Program-made: the position numbers and the translations under genes | From: Clostridiales bacterium | GTDB taxonomy: Bacteria; Bacillota; Clostridia; Oscillospirales; Acutalibacteraceae | Length of the DNA: 6,766 nucleotides | Assembly (NCBI GenBank): GCA_019416395.1 | Contig: DXXH01000013.1 | Span: forward strand, 16,467 to 23,232 | Reading direction: 5' to 3' | Shown here: positions 5,137 to 6,766 of the stretch, piece after piece | How the letters are laid out: each line of letters starts with the position of its first letter | Position numbering within the stretch: position 1 is the first letter of the stretch | Notes under the pieces: model-generated | What the model saw: only the letters and a program-made list of their open reading frames with translations | Told to the model about the DNA's origin: nothing | Databases searched by the model: none

Positions 5137-6507
5137 ATGGCCCAAAAGAGCGACCTGACCACCGGGCCGATTACGGCCACCATGCTGAGGTTTGCCCTGC
5201 CCATGATACTGGGGAACCTGCTGCAACAATTTTATAACGTGGCGGACACCTTTATCGTAGGTCAGTTCCTGGGGGCGAAAGCCTTGGCAGCGGTGGGATC
5301 GTCCTATACCCTGATGACGTTTCTGACGTCCATTCTGCTGGGCATGTCCATGGGCAGCGGGGCGGTGTTCTCCATTCGCTACGGGGAACGGGACATGGCC
5401 AGGCTGAAAAATAGCATGGCCCAGTCCTTTGTGATGATCGCCGGATTCACGGTGGTTTTGAATCTGCTGGTGTTTCTGCTCATCGACCCTATGATGGCGC
5501 TGCTTTCCGTCCCCGCAGACGTGTACCCTTTGATGCGCCAATATCTGTGGGTGATCTTTTTCGGCATCGGCGGCACGTTCTTTTACAACTACTTTGCTTC
5601 CCTTCTGCGGGCGGTGGGGAATTCTGCCGCGCCTCTGCTGTTTTTGGGGATTTCGGCGGTGCTGAACATTGTGCTGGACGTGGCTCTGGTGGTGGGGATC
5701 CCCTGGGGCGTCGGGGGAGCCGCCTTGGCCACCTGCCTTTCCCAGTGGGTTTCCGGCATAGGGCTGCTGTTGTACGCCTGGAAGAAGCTTCCCCAGCTCC
5801 GCCCTGGCCGGGGGGATTTCCAGTGGGGCAAGGAAAGCGTGTTGGAAATCGCCCGGTTTTCCCTGTTGACCTGCGTCCAGCAGTCGGTGATGAACTTCGG
5901 CATCCTCATGGTCCAGGGGCTGGTGAACAGCTTTGGCACCGTGGTCATGGCCGCTTTCGCCGCCGGGGTGAAAATCGATTCCTTTGCCTACATGCCGGTG
6001 CAGGATTTCGGCAACGCTTTTTCCACCTTTATCGCCCAGAACTACGGCGCCAAGAAAACCGAGCGGATCCGCAAGGGCATGAAAAGCGCCGTGATCTGCG
6101 CTGTCACCTTCTCCCTGGTGGTGTCGGCGCTGGTGTTTGTGTTTGCCAAGCCTTTGCTGCTGCTGTTCGTCAAGCCCCAGGAAACGGAGATCTTGGCGGT
6201 GGGCGTCCAGTATCTGCGGACCGAGGGGGCCTTCTATTGGGGCATCGGCGGGCTGTTCCTGCTGTACGGCCTGTACCGGGCCGTTGAGCGGCCGGGCATG
6301 TCCCTGGTGCTCACGGTGATCTCCCTTGGCACCCGGGTGGCGCTGGCCTACGCTTTGGCGGCGGTGCCCGCCATTGGCGTGGTGGGGATCTGGTGGTCCG
6401 TGCCCATTGGCTGGATCCTGGCCGATACGGTGGGGCTGCTCTATTACCGGAAAATCCAAGGCGGCCTTTTAAAGGGACAGCCTGTTTCCCCGGGGACGCC
6501 GGAATAA
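5137..6507 (+). CDS. MATE-family multidrug/cation antiporter
   Basis: MATE transporters export organic cations or drugs in exchange for Na+ or H+ across the inner membrane. The 456-residue protein is strongly hydrophobic, with about 12 predicted membrane spans in two similar halves. Recognisable family stretches are LPMILGNLLQQFYNVADTFI (21-40), RAVGNSAAPL (158-167), LNIVLDVALVVGIPWGVGGA (176-195) with Asp181, and in the second half FIAQNYGAKK (298-307), which mirrors the first. Length is usual (about 440-460). The nearest relatives by eye are the DinF/MepA-like MATE proteins of Clostridia; the substrate cannot be inferred. ATG 5137 is 4 nt after the rlmD stop, and its ribosome binding site AAAGGA (5122-5127) lies inside the last rlmD codons, indicating coupled translation. 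A hairpin follows the stop codon. Confidence 0.95.
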   Translation: MAQKSDLTTGPITATMLRFALPMILGNLLQQFYNVADTFIVGQFLGAKALAAVGSSYTLMTFLTSILLGMSMGSGAVFSIRYGERDMARLKNSMAQSFVMIAGFTVVLNLLVFLLIDPMMALLSVPADVYPLMRQYLWVIFFGIGGTFFYNYFASLLRAVGNSAAPLLFLGISAVLNIVLDVALVVGIPWGVGGAALATCLSQWVSGIGLLLYAWKKLPQLRPGRGDFQWGKESVLEIARFSLLTCVQQSVMNFGILMVQGLVNSFGTVVMAAFAAGVKIDSFAYMPVQDFGNAFSTFIAQNYGAKKTERIRKGMKSAVICAVTFSLVVSALVFVFAKPLLLLFVKPQETEILAVGVQYLRTEGAFYWGIGGLFLLYGLYRAVERPGMSLVLTVISLGTRVALAYALAAVPAIGVVGIWWSVPIGWILADTVGLLYYRKIQGGLLKGQPVSPGTPE

Positions 6508-6510
6508 AGG

Positions 6511-6553
6511 AAGAAGAAGGACGGGAAACCTGGTTTCTTTTGTCCTTCTTCTT
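6511..6553 (+). terminator. Long hairpin after the MATE gene, probable terminator
   Basis: AAGAAGAAGGAC (6511-6522) pairs perfectly with GTCCTTCTTCTT (6542-6553), a 12-bp stem starting 3 nt after the MATE stop codon. Inside it GAAAC (6525-6529) pairs with GTTTC (6533-6537). The 3' arm is pyrimidine-rich but no T-run follows directly; GTGCTTTT comes next (6554-6561). Termination is likely but weaker evidence than for the accA terminator. The 5' arm also resembles a ribosome binding site that the hairpin would hide. Confidence 0.6.
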
Positions 6554-6580
6554 GTGCTTTTGGGAAAAATGTGGCACAAT
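6552..6580 (+). promoter_or_regulatory. Possible promoter of the NSS transporter gene
   Basis: TTGTGC (6552-6557) and CACAAT (6575-6580) are separated by 17 nt, and TGG directly before the second hexamer resembles an extended -10. The -35 match is poor (first three bases only), and it overlaps the end of the preceding hairpin. The 117-nt gap after the MATE terminator makes a promoter here likely, but the exact boxes are uncertain. Confidence 0.4.
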
Positions 6581-6624
6581 AGGGTGCGTAAGCGATATTT
6601 CGGCAGTAGTTAAGGAGATTTGAA

Positions 6625-6766
6625 ATGGAACAACAAAAACGGGGAACGTTTTCCGGGAAAATCGGATTTGTGTTGGCTGCGGCAGGTTCCGCAGTGGGAT
6701 TGGGAAATATTTGGCGCTTTCCGTACCGCTTGGGGCAGTATGGAGGGGCCGCTTTTTTAATTCCAT
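6625..6766 (+). CDS. Sodium:neurotransmitter symporter (NSS) family transporter, 5' part
   Basis: Only the first 47 codons are present; the gene runs off the right edge. Family members (LeuT, MhsT, TnaT) take up amino acids or amines together with Na+ across the cytoplasmic membrane. Residues 13-34 match the first transmembrane helix almost perfectly: GFVLAAAGSAVGLGNIWRFP (14-33). This contains the unwound AVGLGN segment (23-28) whose backbone and Asn28 equivalent bind Na+ and substrate in LeuT. The next stretch, GQYGGAAFL, corresponds to the usual NGGGAFL. ATG 6625 has AAGGAG (6612-6617) at 7-nt spacing. The substrate cannot be predicted from this fragment. It appears to be a separate transcription unit from the MATE gene. 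Confidence 0.93.
   Translation, partial: MEQQKRGTFSGKIGFVLAAAGSAVGLGNIWRFPYRLGQYGGAAFLIP

Noticed and set aside
3201..5204. 667-codon open frame on the minus strand
   Set aside because: It lies antisense to accA and rlmD, both of which have full conserved motifs. Its His/Gly/Pro/Leu-rich translation matches no family and is what GC-rich third positions produce on the opposite strand.
4999..6459. 486-codon minus-strand frame opposite the MATE gene
   Set aside because: Its extremely His/Gln/Gly-rich, hydrophilic translation is the antisense image of a membrane protein and has no domain or ribosome binding site.
1..6766. CRISPR array, transposase, phage or defence genes, tRNA or rRNA
   Set aside because: I looked for regularly spaced repeats, recombinase or nuclease motifs and RNA gene signatures and saw none. 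The coding part is housekeeping metabolism and transport.

Overview
The window reads as chromosome of a fairly GC-rich member of the Firmicutes/Clostridia, most like the Oscillospiraceae/Ruminococcaceae. This rests on the style of the proteins (short AccA and AccC, a clostridial-type MATE pump), strong AGGAG-type ribosome binding sites, GC-rich third codon positions and intrinsic terminators. The taxonomic call is inference, since there is no rRNA or other marker here. All seven genes lie on the + strand.

Layout. Positions 1-298 hold no convincing gene. They contain a dense run of small stem-loops and two AT-rich palindromes. Then comes a fatty-acid initiation cluster: fabZ (299-718), accC (765-2087), accD (2116-2973) and accA (2970-3734). 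It is closed by two tandem hairpins, the second a good intrinsic terminator (3779-3814). A second transcription unit carries an RlmD/RlmCD-type 23S rRNA m5U methyltransferase (3882-5132) and, 4 nt later, a MATE-family multidrug/cation antiporter (5137-6507). It is followed by a 12-bp hairpin. A third unit begins with a possible promoter near 6552-6580 and the first 47 codons of a sodium:neurotransmitter-symporter-family gene (6625 to the window end).

How the genes work together. AccC (biotin carboxylase) and AccD plus AccA (the two carboxyltransferase halves) are three of the four acetyl-CoA carboxylase subunits and supply malonyl-CoA. FabZ dehydrates 3-hydroxyacyl-ACP in the elongation cycle. 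The fourth subunit, the biotin carrier AccB, is not in the window. In many Firmicutes it lies just upstream of fabZ, but here the sequence before fabZ is non-coding. The methyltransferase and the MATE pump have no metabolic link with the acc genes or with each other. Their pairing looks like simple co-transcription with translational coupling.

The coding part is ordinary. The parts worth a second look are the hairpin-dense 250 nt in front of fabZ (structured leader RNA or dispersed repeat), the crowded accC start site with three start codons in three frames, a shortened loop in AccC, and the double hairpin after accA.
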